Assembly: GCA_949316235.1 (NCBI GenBank) | Contig: OX438749.1 | Coordinates: 17,004,414-17,068,413 of the forward strand | Direction of reading: 5' to 3' | Length of the DNA stretch: 64,000 nucleotides | DNA from: Oegoconia quadripuncta | Taxonomy: Eukaryota > Arthropoda > Insecta > Lepidoptera > Autostichidae | In this document: in pieces, positions 1-12,344 of the stretch | Layout of the letters: every line of letters starts with the position of its first letter | Numbering within the stretch: position 1 is the stretch's first letter | Notes under the pieces: model-generated | Told to the model about the DNA's origin: nothing | Database searches by the model: none | What the model saw: only the letters and a program-made list of their open reading frames with translations | Made by a program: the position numbers and the translations under genes

Positions 1-514
1 GTATGATGAACGAAATAACAACAAAGGGCACATAATAATAGGAAAAACTGCTAATCATCGGCGTGTAACTCAAACTGACAATATTTACACACAATAACGA
101 AAAAAGTGAGATAAATCAAACATCAAACATTATCCTCCTGGTTTCGCCGGAGTCGGGTAAAAAGACAAGAAGAGAGGAAAAGTAATATGCCTAGAAATTG
201 TTGTAAGTTGTCAAGTTCCATTCGTGCCGAGTAAATATGCGTATGTACTATTTATTTATTCATACATACATACATAATGTCATGCCTGTTCCCGTAGAGG
301 TATAGTCAGAGACCACAGACTTCCACTTGCTACGATCCTGACACACCTGTTCTGCTTCCTTCACTCTCATAAGGTTGTTCATACATGCTCGTCTGTTTAG
401 GGTACTCTTGACTTGGCCTTCCTTTAAAACGTCCCTATTTGATCATGGTACGTTCGCCGTGGTCTTCCCCTACCAACACTACCATCCATATTCGCTTTGT
501 ATCAAACTAACGGC
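1..514. other. flank without a gene; possible LINE-like repeat at ~260-490
   Basis: No coding signal on either strand. Positions 260-490 (GCCTGTTCCCGTAGAGG... to ...CTACCAAC) look like an interspersed repeat I associate with lepidopteran genomes, but no second copy is in this window, so that part is from memory. Confidence 0.35.
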
Positions 515-670
515 AAAAACAGCAATGTTGTGTTCAGGTTGTCAGAGATAAGATAGCCAGTTCCCCAAATAAGATAGGGTTTCCGGGTCAGTACGCTTCC
601 ACCTTCGGCCTCAGCTTCACTTTACATCAGGTGTGATTGAAGTCAAGTGCTAACCCGTAGTGGAAAAAAA
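515..670 (+). repeat. SINE family A (tRNA-derived), 5'-truncated copy
   Basis: Matches the body and tail of the full SINE at 48490-48800: GTTGTCAGAGATAAGATAGC, GGTTTCCGGGTCAGTACGC and the terminal CATCAGGTGTGATTGAAGTC followed by an A-run. The tRNA-like head is missing. Confidence 0.8.
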
Positions 671-1384
671 AATGTACTGTACTGTTTATAGCACAGCAAG
701 TGTTTTTATATGATTTAAGAATAATGAGATCTATAATAACCACCCAGAGGATGTCGCTGTCAGTTCATTCACACCTCATCAGACTCAGAAAATATACCTA
801 AGATTTTCTATACTTCAGTTTGTAGTCTTTCGGTTTGTGTGACTAGATTTATACTTTTTCTAGAGAAAACAAACCTAAACATCCTGAATATCGTAAGACT
901 CAAAGTCCCAAATGACTTCAACTAACGCTCTCTTACGGCTTCCCATCGACCACCCTAACACTGTGTATAAGCAGAAATTAAGTTAATAAAATACTGCTCG
1001 CTACGAACCTCAGTTTTTACTCGTCTACATGTCGGGCCACGTGGGGCGGCGTAGATCTTATCAAATTGTGTTAAATTCGTAAAAAAAAAACGTACTTAAC
1101 GTGTAAGGTCAAATATACACACACATGTCTCTAAAAGGCATGCCTATGACAGTAGCCAATCAAATGCTGTAAAATCTCCTATAAAATTCGTACGTATACA
1201 TCAAAAAGGCATATCACAAGCAAGATATCTCACTCAATTTCTTGCCTTTTGCAGGGCACACGAAGTGACGCGGACGGTAATGTTAAGGCATATTTGAACG
1301 TGTCTGCCAGTATGTCTTTTTAAAAGACGTTAACCTTTGGAGCATGATACATATGCCTGTAAGAATATTGTACGTAATAACTAT

Positions 1385-1622
1385 AAAAAAAACCCTCGAA
1401 AGACCGTGATATTATCCAAATACACCAACTGTGTTAAAAGCTAAATATCTTCGAAACGGCTTAATCGATTTTCTTAAAACATGTCTAATAACATGTCCTT
1501 TTATTTAGTCTTTAATATAAAAGAAACCGCACTGAAATCAGATCACGCGTTACTGAGATACGTCATGATAAAATCTGGAAGCATACACACACAACTTCGT
1601 TTTCGTCGGGGTTGAAAAAGAT
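1385..1622 (+). repeat. interspersed repeat family E
   Basis: Shares CTTCGAAACGGCTTAAYCGA ... CAAATCGGAYCACG ... TTTTCGTCGGGGTT with copies at 22160, 29940, 48985 and 57740. Class unresolved. Confidence 0.6.
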
Positions 1623-2044
1623 ACGCCACTGGCAAATGTTATTACATCATGCTAGTTAATGCCGTTTATAGGCATGCTTTCGACTGGCATGCTTTTTATA
1701 GGCTTGTGTATTTTCGCCTCCATGGCTACCATAATCGCGCGGGTCGCAGGCAGTGTCGGCTCAATGAGGCAATGCCGCCCAAATTAATGACTCAATACGT
1801 CCTTTTTCATCCCCGTTTTATTTAATTCGACATGACATTCCGGGCGAAATTCGCTTCGATATACAATACCGACGTAATGACCTCGATGAAGTAGCTTAAC
1901 AGATAAACGGATTGATTTTCGAACATAATTGTTTAAAATTTAAAAGTGTTTTTAGTTCGCTCACGTATAGGGCCGGGCTTATTAATAAAATAGTGAAAAG
2001 TTGAGAAAACAGCGCAAATATTGAGAGAGCAAAGGGCGGAAAGC

Positions 2045-2200
2045 TAGATTTTTTTTTTGTATGAGAGGGTGGCAAACGAGCATGCGGGTCACCTGATGGA
2101 AAGCAATCACCGCCGCCCATGGACACCCACAACACCAAAAGGGTCACAAATGCGTTGCCGGCCTTTGAGGAAGGTGTAGGCTCGTTTCTTAAAGGTTCCA
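2045..2200 (+). repeat. interspersed repeat family G with T-rich border
   Basis: T-run followed by GGCAAACGAGCATGCGGGTC, CACCTGATGG and CCGCCGCCCATGGACACCC. A second copy is at 58625-58735. The sequence class is common in Lepidoptera, probably a SINE or LINE 3' end. Confidence 0.65.
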
Positions 2201-2839
2201 ATGTCGTACTCGTTCGGCAGTATATTATAATTCTATAATTAAATTGTTCTTATTAAATTTTATGGAGCATTAACATCTACATAAAGCTGATTCCAGTATT
2301 AAAATTTTGACGTGTCTATGTCGAAATGTCTTTAGTTGAAATCAGTACTTAATGATTCGAATGTAAATCTCTCACTCTTCATAAAAGATATGTCGTTTAT
2401 AAAATGAGATTTGCAAATGTATTTTGTAAATAACGAGGCGGTTGGGTAATATAGGTAGGTAGGTACAGTAAGTATTCACGGCACATAAGGGGAGCTGAAT
2501 AATGAACAAACAAATGGGAACCTTCTGCGGAACGCCTTTACTTTGCGTGAAAATAAATATCTACAGAGTATCGCCTTGCTTGTGGTGAATACATGTATGT
2601 AATATGTAGGGTTGTAAATGGTGTATCGATGTATTTATTCCAACTAGATTTCCGTTCGCGACTCGGCCCACTTGGTCTCAAAATAAATAAAATAAAAAAA
2701 TAAAGGTAAAATACAGCGCGTTTTAAAAAATTGCTAGCGCCATTTAGCTTTTTATAGAACTATCGTCATCAAAAAGCCCTATTTTAAAGGTTTCGTTGTT
2801 TTTAGGAAGGATGGTCGCATTTGAGAAAGTTGTCTAGAC

Positions 2840-3000
2840 CTATAAACGCCACTGTCGTGATTCGCAATAGGATATAAACTTACCGAAATCGGAGGTATAG
2901 AGTTGGTTATCATCATCATATTAGCCACAGGACGTCCAGTACTGAACATAGACCTTCGCCATAGATTTCCGGAGCGACCGGTAGAGATGGATGTAATGGT
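2840..3000 (-). pseudogene. LINE ORF2 3'-end fragment (RTE-like)
   Basis: The minus strand reads GRSGNLWRRSMFSTGRPVAN, a decayed relative of the LINE C-terminus seen at 10.9-11.1 kb and, in plus orientation, at 62.93 kb. Only a few dozen residues are recognisable. Confidence 0.45.
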
Positions 3001-3094
3001 ATAAATAATTAAGTTACAAAAAACGAATGGTAACGCGGCATATAATTTTTCTAACTCTTTATGTATCGGTCGGTTTAAGCCTAGGACCATGAAA

Positions 3095-3625
3095 TTCAAA
3101 TTCAAATTCAAAATATTTTTATTTCATAGGATAAAATTATCACTTGAAAACGTCACTATTAATATTATATTTAAATTTACGGCTCATTCACAAAGCTGAC
3201 TCCCCAGAGAAGAACGAGCAAGAAACTCTAGGGTTGCTCTTTTAAAGATTATGGGTTACAATTTGTGATTTCATAATTATATGAATAATAAGACAGCTAT
3301 GTCCATGCTTGCTTATCATTCAAATAGTCAGTGATTTTATAATAGCCTTTTGCTAATAATTTCTGTTTTATGATTGCTTTAAATTTATTTAAAGGCAAAT
3401 TTTGAATGTCTACTGGAACCTTATTATAAAAGCGTATACATTGCCCTTTGAACGATTTACTAACTTTATGAAGTCGGCTAACATAAACTGATAACTGGTT
3501 CTTATTCCTTGTAGTAACATTGTGCCTATCACTATTTTTAAAATTAAAAATTAATACTATCCTGATACAATACGTCGCTTAAGTCAATATTAGTTCTATA
3601 AGAAGTCAGTATGAGTTAAGCAGTT
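3095..3625 (-). pseudogene. non-LTR retrotransposon 3' end (ORF2 C-terminus plus 3' UTR)
   Basis: The minus strand from about 3533 to 3308 encodes RHNVTTRNKNQLSVYVSRLH, then KSFKGQCIRFYNKVPVDIQN and a KGYYKITDYL stretch, the typical C-terminus of a Jockey/CR1-group LINE ORF2, ending at a stop. A 3' UTR follows to a short GAATTT repeat at 3095-3113, the usual simple-sequence tail. It is 5'-truncated and is a relic, not a host gene. Related pieces lie at 15950-16125 and 57150-57440. Confidence 0.75.
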
Positions 3626-4580
3626 AGAGAAAAATTCTAAACAAAAGCAGGCAGCTTCTTCAATAAAAAATATATGACGTTTACTGTCGCGCCTAGGGTT
3701 AACGCAAGTACGGGTTCAATCATTATGGCGATACTATCATACATTAACCCAAGTGCCACTATAAATGCTAAATTAGCCCGGTCGCGAAACATGTTAAACG
3801 ATAACATGACTGTTCCGTATTACGTAACTTATGATCGTTTTTAGGGTTCCGTAGTCAAGGAACTCTTATAGTTTCGCGGTGCCTCCCTGTCTCTCTGTCA
3901 GAGGCTTAGCTGAGAGGCTCTTAGTACATAGTGGTTGGATAGGTCGTTCAAAAATATTAGAGGTATATAACATAAAGAGTTTTTCGATTTAGAGATCCGT
4001 TTAAGCTTTATTATTTTTTTTTCAAAAACGCCCGCACTGGTTGTTTTTTTTCCTTTTCAATTCAGTTATCTATAATCAGCTACTGAAGGGATGCCTCATT
4101 ACAGATAATATACTAATATATAGGATGTATTTAGAGTTATACGAGTATACCTACGGAAGAAGTGGAAAAGTCACAGTAATATTCGATTAACTGCTACAAT
4201 GTAATGGTTGCAACCACGTGTGTAGCTAAGGAAAATCCGTACAAATAAAAGGAACTTTTTTATTCGCCTCTTATCGATAGGCCCTGGTCCATTGTGCTCC
4301 ATTCCGATCATATGAACCTTTTGTGTCGTTGCGAACCCTCTCGCCACTCGAGACCACAAAGACAGCCCATGTCTAATCTGACAGGGTCTTAAAGATCACC
4401 CTCTACTTGGCTAATAAATTGAAATAAGGATCTAGTAGTAGCACTGGTATGCTACTCGGATTATAGATAGAGCTTTATTTAACTTTCATGGCACAAATCA
4501 GTTACACGCACTACAGACTATATTAATTAGATAGTAAAAGAAAGGTTACCAAAAAAGGACTGGGTTGGTAGTACTAGGAT
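3626..4580. other. gene-free flank
   Basis: No supported coding sequence. Positions 3840-3940 (GGGTTCCGTAGTC... CTGTCTCTCTGTCAGAGGCT) resemble a widespread lepidopteran repeat. The remainder is unremarkable AT-rich DNA. Confidence 0.4.
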
Positions 4581-4599
4581 ACTACTCCTCTTCACTCGT

Positions 4600-4735
4600 G
4601 GCGCAGTCGCGTCCACTATTCGGTTAGCCAAGTTAAGCAATCTCTGGCGCGGTCAGTCTTTAGATGGGTGACCACTAGTGGCATATTAATACAAGTACTT
4701 CCGTGCTTCGGGGGGCATGTTAAATTGTTGGTTAC
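4600..4735 (+). repeat. 5S rRNA-derived SINE
   Basis: Contains a recognisable 5S rRNA internal-promoter region: AGCCAAGTTAAGCAATCTCT, GGCGCGGTCAGTCTTTAG and ATGGGTGACCAC, then a non-5S tail ending GTGCTTCGGGGGGCATGTTA. It is a SINE rather than a 5S gene because the 5' third and terminal stem of 5S are missing and the same chimera recurs at 20.07, 35.43, 44.39 and 46.00 kb. Confidence 0.75.
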
Positions 4736-4984
4736 GGCTGTATTCAATTAAGTTAATGCTGTATTCAAATAAAATAAACCCTTGTTTAAGTTGAACCAAG
4801 AAGGTACTAGTATGATACCAGTATCGCATACCTACAAAGTGAATGGAACTCAGATTTTATCTTAGTGGATTCGATTGATCTAATCTGCATAAGTATTCAA
4901 TATAGATTGTTCTGACAACTATTATATTGAATGCGCTATAATATGACTAATCGAATAAGCGAATGAATTGTGGATATTGAAATT

Positions 4985-5425
4985 TTACCGCGCATTAAAA
5001 AGAAATGACTAAATCTGTGTGCAATCAGATTTCAATGCAAAATTCTAATTGCTGAGATCCAGCTGTGGCGCTGCTGGAACGACATCGACGACGAATTTCT
5101 AGCAGCGCCACCATTGAACTTTAATTACTTCCTAATTTAGTGGTGTTCGCGGTGGAATTTCAGCTTATGCTAATGGTAGAAATAATGACTAAATCTTAGT
5201 GTAATCAGATTTACGACATGTATTATAGTTACCTAATGAGATATAGCTGTGCCGCTGCTGGGACTACGTCGTTTAAGCAGCGCCAGTGGACCCCCCCCCC
5301 CCCCTTTTTTTAATTCCGGAGCTTGCGTGAAATAAAAAGATCAAGACGATTTTTACACGATTTGTAAAAATTGAAATTGGATTAAATTGAATCTTGGCGC
5401 TGCTGGGACGATGAACATCATTTTT
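4985..5425. repeat. degenerate tandem repeat around a GGCGCTGCTGG core
   Basis: Three related units: AATGACTAAATCT...AATCAGATTT...GCTGTGGCGCTGCTGGAACG (~5006), the same order at ~5185, and a third core CTTGGCGCTGCTGGGACGAT at ~5394. A 14-base C-run followed by a T-run interrupts the second unit at 5291. Confidence 0.65.
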
Positions 5426-5429
5426 ATTA

Positions 5430-6749
5430 CAAACATTAAGTACCTGTCTAATTTGTTAGTACACTTTTTAAAGTTGATATCATTCTATTGTTAGTTACAC
5501 GTAAAGCACACACGAAAGGAAATAAAAAATAAAGAGGAGAGCATTCTCCGATGTCCGATCGGTAGGGATCCCCTTGTTACTTAAAGACGCATCATCATCA
5601 GACACACATTCAGCAAGCTGTTGTGACTGCCACGTTTACGACCCATCTACGAGACCGTTTACTCAGGGCCGGTTCCGCGCCTCCGCTATCATTCTCCAGT
5701 CCCTGTAAAACCGTGACAGACCCCACAGCCTCCTGAACGCATTATTGTATTGAACCGGTACAGCGCTGTATAGCTAGTCTTCGAGCTAACAGATTTCTTT
5801 AATTTTCACATTTTGAAAGAAAATGCTGAGGTAAGAGGTTCACAAAAAACCTTAACTTGTCAAAACGTCATCAACATAACGGTCTCCATTCAAGAAACTT
5901 TTGCTGGCGTTTAATGAAATTATGAAATACGAAAATAAATAAGTCAACTTGCAAATGAGTCCGTCAAGTTGCCATAACGAATTTTATAAAGTTACTTAAC
6001 AAGCCGATTCATATTCATGATATTCATTTGTTGGCGAGTTCGGGTGGTGATAGACAAGTCACTATGATCTACTTATATGGATACTAAAATCTTTCGCATA
6101 CCTTCCCTCCTCTGTTTATACTACTCCTTAGGCCTTGTTTTTGTATTTCTTTCGCGATCACCTCGTTCGTTGAACAAAATGTAGGAAACTTATAACAAAT
6201 GAGTAAACAATTCGCCCGGTGGAAACCAATCAAAGTGATCACCTACGCTAACAACTGTAATCTCCTAAAAATAAGGTCGAGACCTTTAACCTTAAATACA
6301 GGGATAAAAGGAGCTTTATGAGCTATGGCTGCAATGTATTATTATTTTTTATTATGAAAATGAAAAATGTTTATTTCAGTACCTTAATATAACATTCAAT
6401 GAGGTATCGGGGGTCTCCTTTTAAGTATAAAATACCTGTGTTAGGAGGCTCCGCCCTTCCATAATTAAATGTCAAATAATTGATCATCTATTTAATCAAG
6501 GTGAAATAGGTTATTATTATGCTACTTATAAAATAAGAATGAAATAAGAATGAAATAAAAATGTAAAAACTAATTTGTTATGTATGTGTCCGGGCATGCA
6601 TGAGTGTGTGTGTGCGTATATGTTTATAGTGCATCTGCAGCCTGATGATAGGGAAATGAGTGGTTTGTTTGTAGTGTGTATTTATTTATTATAAAACAGA
6701 GTAACCTGAATTAGCCCAAGTATACTCTGTATCGTTATCGGAAGAGTAG
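5430..6749. other. gene-free flank
   Basis: No coding signal or strong repeat was recognised apart from short TG-rich tracts near 6600. Confidence 0.4.
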
Positions 6750-6880
6750 GGTAGAACCAACCTGTTTCCTCCCATATGTACGAGTACAAGGCGGCTAAGC
6801 AGCTTCACTGGCTTAAAGCTCTCAAAGTCTTTTAAGCAATTAAGGCATCCCCAAAGGAAATTAAACGGTCTCCAGTCCGC
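6750..6880 (+). repeat. interspersed repeat family D, partial
   Basis: TAGAACCAACCTGTTTCCTC followed by a diverged CCCGTGG-type block; fuller copies are at 12345, 46660 (inverted) and 54835. Confidence 0.5.
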
Positions 6881-7179
6881 GATGGCCCCGCCAATCCTGC
6901 CACGACTTGAAATAATTCAAAAATCTTTCGAAAATTCAAAACTATTTTCAAATATATTCAGCAGTTTTGGCACCACAATGCCCACAAGACCCATAGGCAG
7001 ACGTAGTCTTCAAACTAATAATACCCGTCAATTTGCATCAGGAGTTAAAAACGGGACCATCAAGCAACAACTGAAATCTACAGAAACCCCTAATAATTCC
7101 TGGCTCGACGATGTCGTCATTAAGACGAGGGAATTCACAAAAGGGGGAAATTATTTACCAAAATTCCAGCGCTAACTTC

Positions 7180-8460
7180 TTTCAAATTACTTCAATTTAA
7201 ATTGTTGGTCCTCGAAATGTTGCAGACATTATTCCTTTGGTAATTGAATTCGAATTTGTGTTACCATATTAGCCCTAATAACCAGAAAATGTAATTTACC
7301 TAAGACAAGATGTTTAATGGAATCGTGTCGGTAACTGGGGATTGAAACCATAGCAAATAAGGTCCTGGTACAGATTATAAAACTTTTTTAATGTACCGTT
7401 ATGCTCAACAGCATCAGTAACGAATTGGTTTACTTATTTCTAATTCTAGCGTATTCTAATAAATATAGAATTGTAATTGTACATATGATGAAACCACACA
7501 TACCTACCAAAGCATACTGAATTAAATTCTTGCGATTTGCAAGAGCAGAGTGAATATGTTAAGGTTTATTGCGTATAAAATAATAATAAACTTAAAATCT
7601 GTCTCCCTAAGAATCTGACCTTCATTGCATATGCGGCTTTTCAGTGGAAGCTCTAAGTGGTTTACGTTTGCGAGTCGTGTGGAGGCCGTACCGAGTCCGC
7701 TCCGCTCACAGTGAAAAGGGCATGATTACAGTTACGAGAAAGCGTAGAAATGTAAATAGATTGAGTCTTTTTTAAAACCAGACCCTTATAGGTTCACTTT
7801 ATTGTACATCTGTCTGTCTGTACGTCAATATCCTTTTTCTTCGGAAGAGGTATCTCAGAGATATAGAGGTAAATTAATGACATATACTGAGGTTGACGGC
7901 GTTATATTCTTCTTGGCATTTGCATGAGGCAGGTCACCACAACTAACAGAAACAATCTAGAGGACGGCTGGAATAACTAATATAATTTTATGGCAAATTA
8001 TCACGTTACAAACTTAATTTTACGGTTTTCTTTATACAACTTCTACGTAACTAAGTAACTTAAATAAATAAGTTTGTCACTTAAATACATTTCGTCAATT
8101 TCGCTTTTTACCGATTTTTTACGTCAAATATTTATCGACTAATCTTATATTTATTATCTAAATCGGAATAGTGGCCTATGTATTCTGCTAGGGAAGTGTA
8201 CCCAGAAGTCGTTACCTTGTTCTCCTACTACGAAACATTGAATTTCTATTACATAATGACATGTAATTTTATTATTTTAACGGCTTACTCTTCTATGTAT
8301 TTGTTACTTATATCTATTTCGCTTGATTAAATAGCTACAGAAAGTAATTGAAGAAAATACCAAACTTGATTAATCTTACCAACTTCTATAATATCTTATT
8401 CTCTTTTATTTTCTTCTTTCATTTACTTCTACGTTTTATACTGACATATTACTTAACCAC
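7180..8460. other. gene-free flank
   Basis: AT-rich sequence with no supported gene. Around 7785-7880 is a diverged piece with CATCTGTCTGTCTGTACGTC, resembling the repeat at 3.84 kb. Confidence 0.4.
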
Positions 8461-8468
8461 GTTGATTG

Positions 8469-8489
8469 TTAGGTTAGGTTAGGTTAAGG
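8469..8489 (+). repeat. short interstitial (TTAGG)3 tract
   Basis: Three perfect TTAGG units at 8469-8483 followed by TTAAGG. TTAGG is the canonical insect telomere unit, but three copies can also arise by chance. Confidence 0.6.
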
Positions 8490-8544
8490 TCAGAGAAATT
8501 TTATCCTGAATAGTATAATAAAATAGGGAGTGTTTGTTTTTTTT

Positions 8545-8695
8545 AATTTAGTTGGTTCGAGTCCCGGGCGAGGCAAGCGAGTTTTAGAAAATCTTTGAAT
8601 GCTGTTTTGTTTCTTTTTAAAAATAAAGGAATGTCTCCTTTAAGTAAAATGAGCCAGCTTAAGGATTTACGGTAGTTTCCCTCCAGGGCCCGACT
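8545..8695 (+). repeat. relative of the inverted repeat of the DDE transposon at 22.4-23.4 kb
   Basis: GGTTCGAGTCCCGGG (a Pol III B-box-like block), then TTTGAATGCTGTTTTGTTTC, GAATGTCTCCTTTAAGTAAA and TTTCCCTCC. The same order occurs in the right arm at 23277-23405 (GGTTCGATTCCCGG, TGAATGCAGTTTAAATTG, AATGTCTTCTTTCAGTAAA, TTTCCCTCC). Confidence 0.6.
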
Positions 8696-8699
8696 TATC

Positions 8700-10430
8700 T
8701 TTCCACACTGTATATTGGGATGAGACAGTTAAAATACTTATTTCTTTAAACAGATCTCTTAGAGAATTTATGTGTATGGGCAATTATGTGTTAAATAAAT
8801 AATATCTAAGGAAAGCTGTGGTCTTGCTTCATACCCATTTCATATCCAAAGTGACATGGCATGTTATTTAGCGGTGCTGGAATAAAAAGAAATGTCTCGT
8901 ATCTAGTGGTGCCTGCCATGTAATTACGATATAATCCTAATAACGACGCTGGCAAATTCTCTCTGCTCCCGACTGATAAACGGAAGCTGTACGAAGGCGG
9001 CAAACGCGGAGTTCCTCCCACGCTTCGGTCTCGATGCATAAGCAAAATTATTTTTCGCATTTTCTCAATTTAACTTTGAAAGTTTAAACAGATGTTACTC
9101 ATAGAATAATAATAAAATATACTAATGTTATACAACACAATCACAAAAATCACATATGTGTATAATGTACAATAACGTTTTGGGGCAGTTTATGTAAGTG
9201 AACGGGTATATAATACCCAATAGTGAGTAAAACTCAGTGAGTTCTTTGGCGAATAGGTGTAGTGTTTGTTTAAAACGTAAATATAATTAACGTGCATCTG
9301 GCAATGAAACCAGTTTTTTTCAGTTTTTAGTAACCATCCTTTACAAGAAAATAAACGGTACCTAACTATTTGGTAACACTCTTAAATCTTTTGGTCAGCG
9401 AAGCATCGGTAAGCCGGATTAAACTGCTTTTACGGTTTAATTTCGAGTTGTTTTGTATTTAACAGAAACTTCCGAGCAGCTGTCGACGTAATCGAATCCA
9501 TTTTGTTAAACGCGAAAAGCAACCGATTGGACTTTCGTCAATCTCATTATTTAACCCTTTCGCTGCCTAGATTTCACTCACAAAGATCGCAATGTCAATA
9601 CATTACATCTTTGAGTGAAAATCTTTGGGTTTTAATCGTTTATATTGGATAGTGTGACTACAATGGCGGATCTATAGGGGAATTTGACCATCTCCCTGGG
9701 TCAAGTCTTAATGATAAAATTTTATGAGCTACCACGACTATGCGAGGTACGGTTTCTTTTATGGCGATTGTCAGTCCTCCTGTTTCATTGGTCCATGGTA
9801 CGAACTTAACATAAATTTCACAAAAATTGATACGTTTACATTATTACTATAGAAAATAAATGTAAATGATAACAATCCTATGAATGAGTCAATAAGTGAA
9901 ACCATGATTTTAAAATTTTCTTCGGTGATATCAAAAACTTTTTCTATGTACAGTATGCCGTATCTTTGCATAGCGCTGGGTTGTGTCGCAGTGTCTGACA
10001 CCCAGGTCACCATGTATCCTGGCATCAGCTGCGTAATATTTTCTAATAACCGCTTTTAGCAAACACGCTTCAACCACTCTACTCCATATGCCGCCTCGAG
10101 ATTTGAAACAGGTGTTTTAAGTTTAAAACTCTTTGCATATCAAAAGAATTTTAAAAAAAAATATGCTTAGGTACTTCACTGATGTAACTTGGGTAGCGAG
10201 GTCACAAAGCCGCCTACAGTGTAATGTTTTAACCACCTACGCAAAAAGGGATGTTACAAATTTGGAATCCATATCTATCCGTGGTATTCTAACTCCATAA
10301 CATCCGATTCGAAAACGGTATTTTATTTTCAAAAATTGGTGTTTACAAGATGGTTCATTGCCATGTTTGATGGAAATCGGTTAAGCCAATTCGAAAATAT
10401 TTGCACACCTGAGAAATAAAAATGCAAAGA
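8700..10430. other. gene-free flank
   Basis: Scanned on both strands; short open frames here (8806-9060, 9771-10025) lack family motifs. No repeat with another copy in the window was recognised. Confidence 0.4.
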
Positions 10431-10525
10431 CATGTGAAGTCCCCAACACGCATTGGGCCAGCGCCCTCATGTGTGAGGGAAGGCCTATATCTCTGCAGGG
10501 GATATTTACGGGCTGATGATGATGA
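10430..10525 (+). repeat. SINE family C, 3'-end fragment
   Basis: GTGAAGTCCCCAACACGCAT, GAGGGAAGGCCTATATC and GGGCTGATGATG match the inverted copies at 40795-41130 and 52005-52290. Confidence 0.6.
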
Positions 10526-10660
10526 TTCGTTTATTTATCTGGTTGGATATAGTCATGGTCTCTTGGGAGTTTTTTTTTTATGATAATTGACGGGATGAAA
10601 TCTTATCTCAGACAATTTAAATGTTATCACGTTATTGTTTTACTTCGCGGGAGAGTAGAT

Positions 10661-10780
10661 GTGGTAGCTAGCAAGGTGGATAATTTAAAAATGCGTTACC
10701 AAACCATGTCTTTATAATTCCTACCTCATTGCGATGGGAATCAAACCCGTGAACTATTAATCTGTAACAGTTGATTTTGT
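10661..10780 (-). repeat. SINE family A, decayed 5' part
   Basis: TGTGGTAGCTAGCAAGGTGG and ATGGGAATCAAACCCGTGAAC correspond to the body and the tRNA-like B box of family A in reverse orientation. Confidence 0.5.
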
Positions 10781-10849
10781 GCTGCTGTTGTGACGTGCGT
10801 ACCAGTAAACAATGCTATATAAGTTATTTACCTGTGCGGTTTCCGGCAC

Positions 10850-11270
10850 TTATGAAGAATTGAACAAACCAAGGGACTTTAAATCAATATCTACAGACTT
10901 GCACGTTTGTATGTAAGTCATCATATCAGCCGAAAGACATCCACTGCTGCATAAAGATCGCCGCCAAGGATCTCCACAGCGATCGGTCCTGCACTGCCCG
11001 CATCCAACGGCTTCCCGCAATCGTCGGACCACCTCGTGGGAGACCTGCCCACGCTGCGTCTTCCGGTGCGTGGTCACCACTTGAGAACCTTTCCGCCCCG
11101 CCCACTGCCACTTAAATTTGACAATTCTTCGGGCTATATCGGTCACCTTGGTTTTCCTACGGATCTACTCATTTCTGATTCGATCCCGCAGGGAGACTTC
11201 GAGCATAGCTCCCCCATTCCCCTTTGGGCGACCTTGAGCCTTCTTATGAGGCCCATAGTGAGGGATGTAT
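10850..11270 (-). pseudogene. RTE-type LINE, ORF2 C-terminus and 3' UTR
   Basis: The minus strand encodes SRWMRAVQDRSLWRSL near 11020-10940 and ends MQQWMSFG stop at 10926, the characteristic end of lepidopteran RTE-like ORF2. Upstream the frame is broken: VKFKWQWAGRKGS is readable in a second frame, so at least one frameshift separates the parts. It is a dead 5'-truncated copy. Confidence 0.75.
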
Positions 11271-11361
11271 GTAAGTATTAAATCTAAATGCAGAAACAGG
11301 AGCCTACCTACCACAACAAAACCCCGAGCTGGCTGCAATGAAAAGGCGATGGGACTTGTAA

Positions 11362-11680
11362 TTTTTTTTTATTCACAACGGGTTAGCACTTGACCTCAAC
11401 CACACCTGATGTTAAGTGAAGATAAGGCCGAAGGTGGTAGCATACTGACCTGGAAACCCCATCTTATTTGTGGGCCTGGCTATCTCATCTCTGACGACCG
11501 GAACACAACAATGCTATTAACATTGCTGTTTGGCGGCAGATTTAGATAAGATGGTGGTAGCTAGCCAGGCGGACATTTAATATGCCCTACCACCAACCAA
11601 ACCGAGTACTAAAAATATGTACCCCGCTGGGGATCGAACCCGCGACCTCCGAAACGTAAACCCAATGTCGTTAACAAGGA
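11362..11680 (-). repeat. SINE family A, nearly full length
   Basis: Reverse orientation: CACAACGGGTTAGCACTTGA, ATCTTATTTGTGGGCCTGGC, AGATAAGATGGTGGTAGCTA and then the tRNA-like head with GGGGATCGAACCCGCGACCT (B box in reverse). Confidence 0.85.
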
Positions 11681-11684
11681 AGGT

Positions 11685-11890
11685 AATACCTACAGAAGTC
11701 CAGTGTTGGACATAAACCTCTCCAATAGCCCGATTCGCTTTCTTTGGGAGGTTTTGCCGTAATCGCATAGTTGGAAAACGAGTCCCAGATCATTTGGAAG
11801 CTCCACACCAATGACAGTTGTGCCCATCACTGGTCTAAAAGGTTAGTAACAATTCCCTATTCGCCTTTCACGAGGTGATCCTATTCCACT
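11685..11890 (-). pseudogene. second RTE-type LINE 3' end
   Basis: The minus strand reads RAIGEVYVQHWTSVG at about 11746-11702, the same C-terminal signature as the 10.9-kb copy, immediately beyond the SINE. Upstream coding sequence is decayed. Confidence 0.6.
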
Positions 11891-12344
11891 CTCGCTTTAA
11901 ATCAATTCATTTCTATTTGCGGAAAGCAAGCAAGGTTCCAAACACCTAGTTAATCCAAATTAAATATTGGAATTAATTACGATCGAGCGTATTACTAAAC
12001 GGAAAAATTACAAGGCGCTTAAATCCAAATTTCAGTTAAGCATCGAAGACGCCGTTAATCTAGTCCAATTAGTCTTCTCAAACCGAAAATTCGCGACCAA
12101 AATTGCGATGTCATTGTGATAATTTCCGAAAGAAATAAAAAGCGTTGCCGCACAGGGTTGAGACACGGTTCATTTTAAAAGTAAGTACATATAAGAGTAA
12201 TTCAAGAATGAATTATTATTTCCCTACAGTGACATAAAATGTATGAATATAGAATAGAAATACTTTAAATACAACAGATACAATAGACACAAGCAAGGTA
12301 TAGGCAATATAAACTGGAATAAGAAGTGGTGTCGGTACCTACAA
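11890..12344. other. gene-free flank
   Basis: AT-rich, no coding signal and no repeat recognised. Confidence 0.4.

Noticed and set aside
4600..4735. Possible 5S rRNA gene
   Set aside because: Only the internal promoter part resembles 5S; both ends differ and the same chimera recurs, so it is a SINE.
6882..7175. 97-residue plus-strand open frame beginning MAPPILPRLEIIQ
   Set aside because: No domain, no splice or polyadenylation context and no repeat relatives; it starts at the edge of a family D repeat. Length is within chance for this window.
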